Shown one piece after another: positions 63,430-64,000 of a stretch of DNA of 64,000 bases (the stretch's first letter is position 1; each line of letters starts with the position of its first letter). The stretch is from NCBI RefSeq assembly GCF_014358015.1, contig NZ_JACONV010000015.1:55804-119803 (forward strand), written 5' to 3'. The notes under the pieces were generated by a model. It had not been told where the DNA came from, did no database searches, and saw only the letters and a program-made list of their open reading frames with translations. Origin of the DNA: Pseudomonas triticifolii. Lineage in GTDB: Bacteria; Pseudomonadota; Gammaproteobacteria; Pseudomonadales; Pseudomonadaceae. Made by a program: the position numbers and the translations under genes.

Positions 63430-64000
63430 GTTATCCGTAGGGGCAAGCTTGCTTGCGAATACAGCGTGTCAGGCAGCCCCACCCTCTGCACCGAACACTT
63501 TCCTGTGGGAGCGAGCTTGCTCGCGAAGACGTTGTGTCAGGCAGCCCATCTTCTGCGCCTGTAACGGCCCTTTCGCGAGCAAGCTCGCTCCCACGCGTTG
63601 GCATGACACACGCGGCTCATCTCCCACAGCCCTGTGTTCGCCCCGCAGCCGCTTTACAGGCTGTCGGGAATGTCGTGAAGACAGTGTGTCAAACACCCCG
63701 TCCTCTGCGCCGAACACCTTCCTGTGGGAGCGAGCTTGCTCGCGAAGACGTTGTGTCAGGCAGCCCATCTTCTGCGCCTGTAACGGCCCTTTCGCGAGCA
63801 AGCTCGCTCCCACACGTTGGCATGACACACGCGGCTCATTTCCAACAGCCCTGTATTCACCGGGCAACCGGTTTACAGGCAGTCGGGAATGTCGTGAAGA
63901 CAGTGTGTCAAACACACCACCCTCTGCACCGACCACCTTCCTGTGGGAGCGAGCTTGCTCGCGAAGACGTTGTGTCAGGCAGCCCATTTTCTGCGCCTGT
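63430..64000. repeat. REP/BIME array with a 219-bp period, running past the window end
   Basis: The block CCTGTGGGAGCGAGCTTGCT recurs at 63502, 63721 and 63940, exactly 219 bases apart, each followed by the opposite hairpin TTCGCGAGCAAGCTCGCTCC. A weaker REP relative lies at about 63440. The array continues to the end of the window. Open frames through it repeat every 73 residues and are not considered genes. Confidence 0.9.

Noticed and set aside
63469..63987. 172-residue minus-strand open frame with a 73-residue repeat
   Set aside because: It lies wholly in the 219-bp REP array and has no ribosome site or family similarity.

Overview
The window is high-GC Gammaproteobacterial DNA that I assign to Pseudomonas, most probably the P. 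syringae group. The reasons are the OprD-type porin, the standalone uronate dehydrogenase gene next to a TRAP transporter, an Xre/RES toxin-antitoxin pair, Dps close to Pseudomonas Dps, the D-rhamnose-type nucleotide-sugar genes and the many GTGGGAGCGAGCTTGCTCGCGA-type REP sequences. The assignment rests on family recognition and was not searched against a database. No rRNA, tRNA, CRISPR array or intact insertion sequence was recognised.

Layout. (1) 1-8.2 kb: an O-polysaccharide export locus with a membrane glycosyltransferase-like protein cut by the window edge, a 1,457-residue protein (methyltransferase, kinase-like region, coiled coil, two GT2 domains) and the ABC exporter Wzt/Wzm. (2) 8.6-18 kb: hexuronate catabolism with an SDR, an OprD-like porin, uronate dehydrogenase, an SMP-30 lactonase, a three-part TRAP transporter, an EamA exporter and an aldose 1-epimerase. 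Two promoters here share one architecture and one operator-like sequence. (3) 18-25.6 kb: stress and housekeeping genes, comprising a VapB antitoxin with a truncated VapC, an ECF sigma/ChrR pair, aroA, a 135-bp tandem REP array, a PAS protein with a REC-CheC protein, and an Xre-RES toxin-antitoxin pair. (4) 25.7-39.6 kb: a complete cellulose operon of the enterobacterial type in one transcription direction (bcsE-F-G-R-Q-A-B-Z-C), with CTAG-rich perfect inverted repeats at both edges. (5) 40.2-45.9 kb: mltA, dps, a TerD-family protein, a soluble PAS-PAS chemoreceptor and a small methyltransferase. (6) 46-63.4 kb: a second surface-polysaccharide region with manC, two tandem DUF4214/RTX-like proteins, a decayed gene, a three-gene lipid-linked glycosylation cassette, a second Wzt without its own Wzm, a DUF4214-coiled-coil-methyltransferase protein, two GT4 enzymes, rmd and an MBOAT/SGNH acetylation pair. 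REP arrays follow at 60.6 and 63.4-64 kb.

How it works together (inference). ManC and Rmd point to GDP-mannose and GDP-D-rhamnose supply for a rhamnan-like O-polysaccharide. The GT2 and GT4 enzymes would build the chain, Wzm/Wzt would export it, and two different methyltransferase/coiled-coil proteins resemble WbdD-type chain terminators. The glycosylation cassette and the acetylation pair would decorate the polymer. Cellulose, probably phosphoethanolamine-modified because bcsG is present, is a separate matrix polymer. The most notable points are the two candidate chain-length/termination systems with an orphan Wzt, DUF4214 domains recurring across the second locus, the flanked cellulose module, the duplicated uronate promoter and the dimeric organisation of the REP array.
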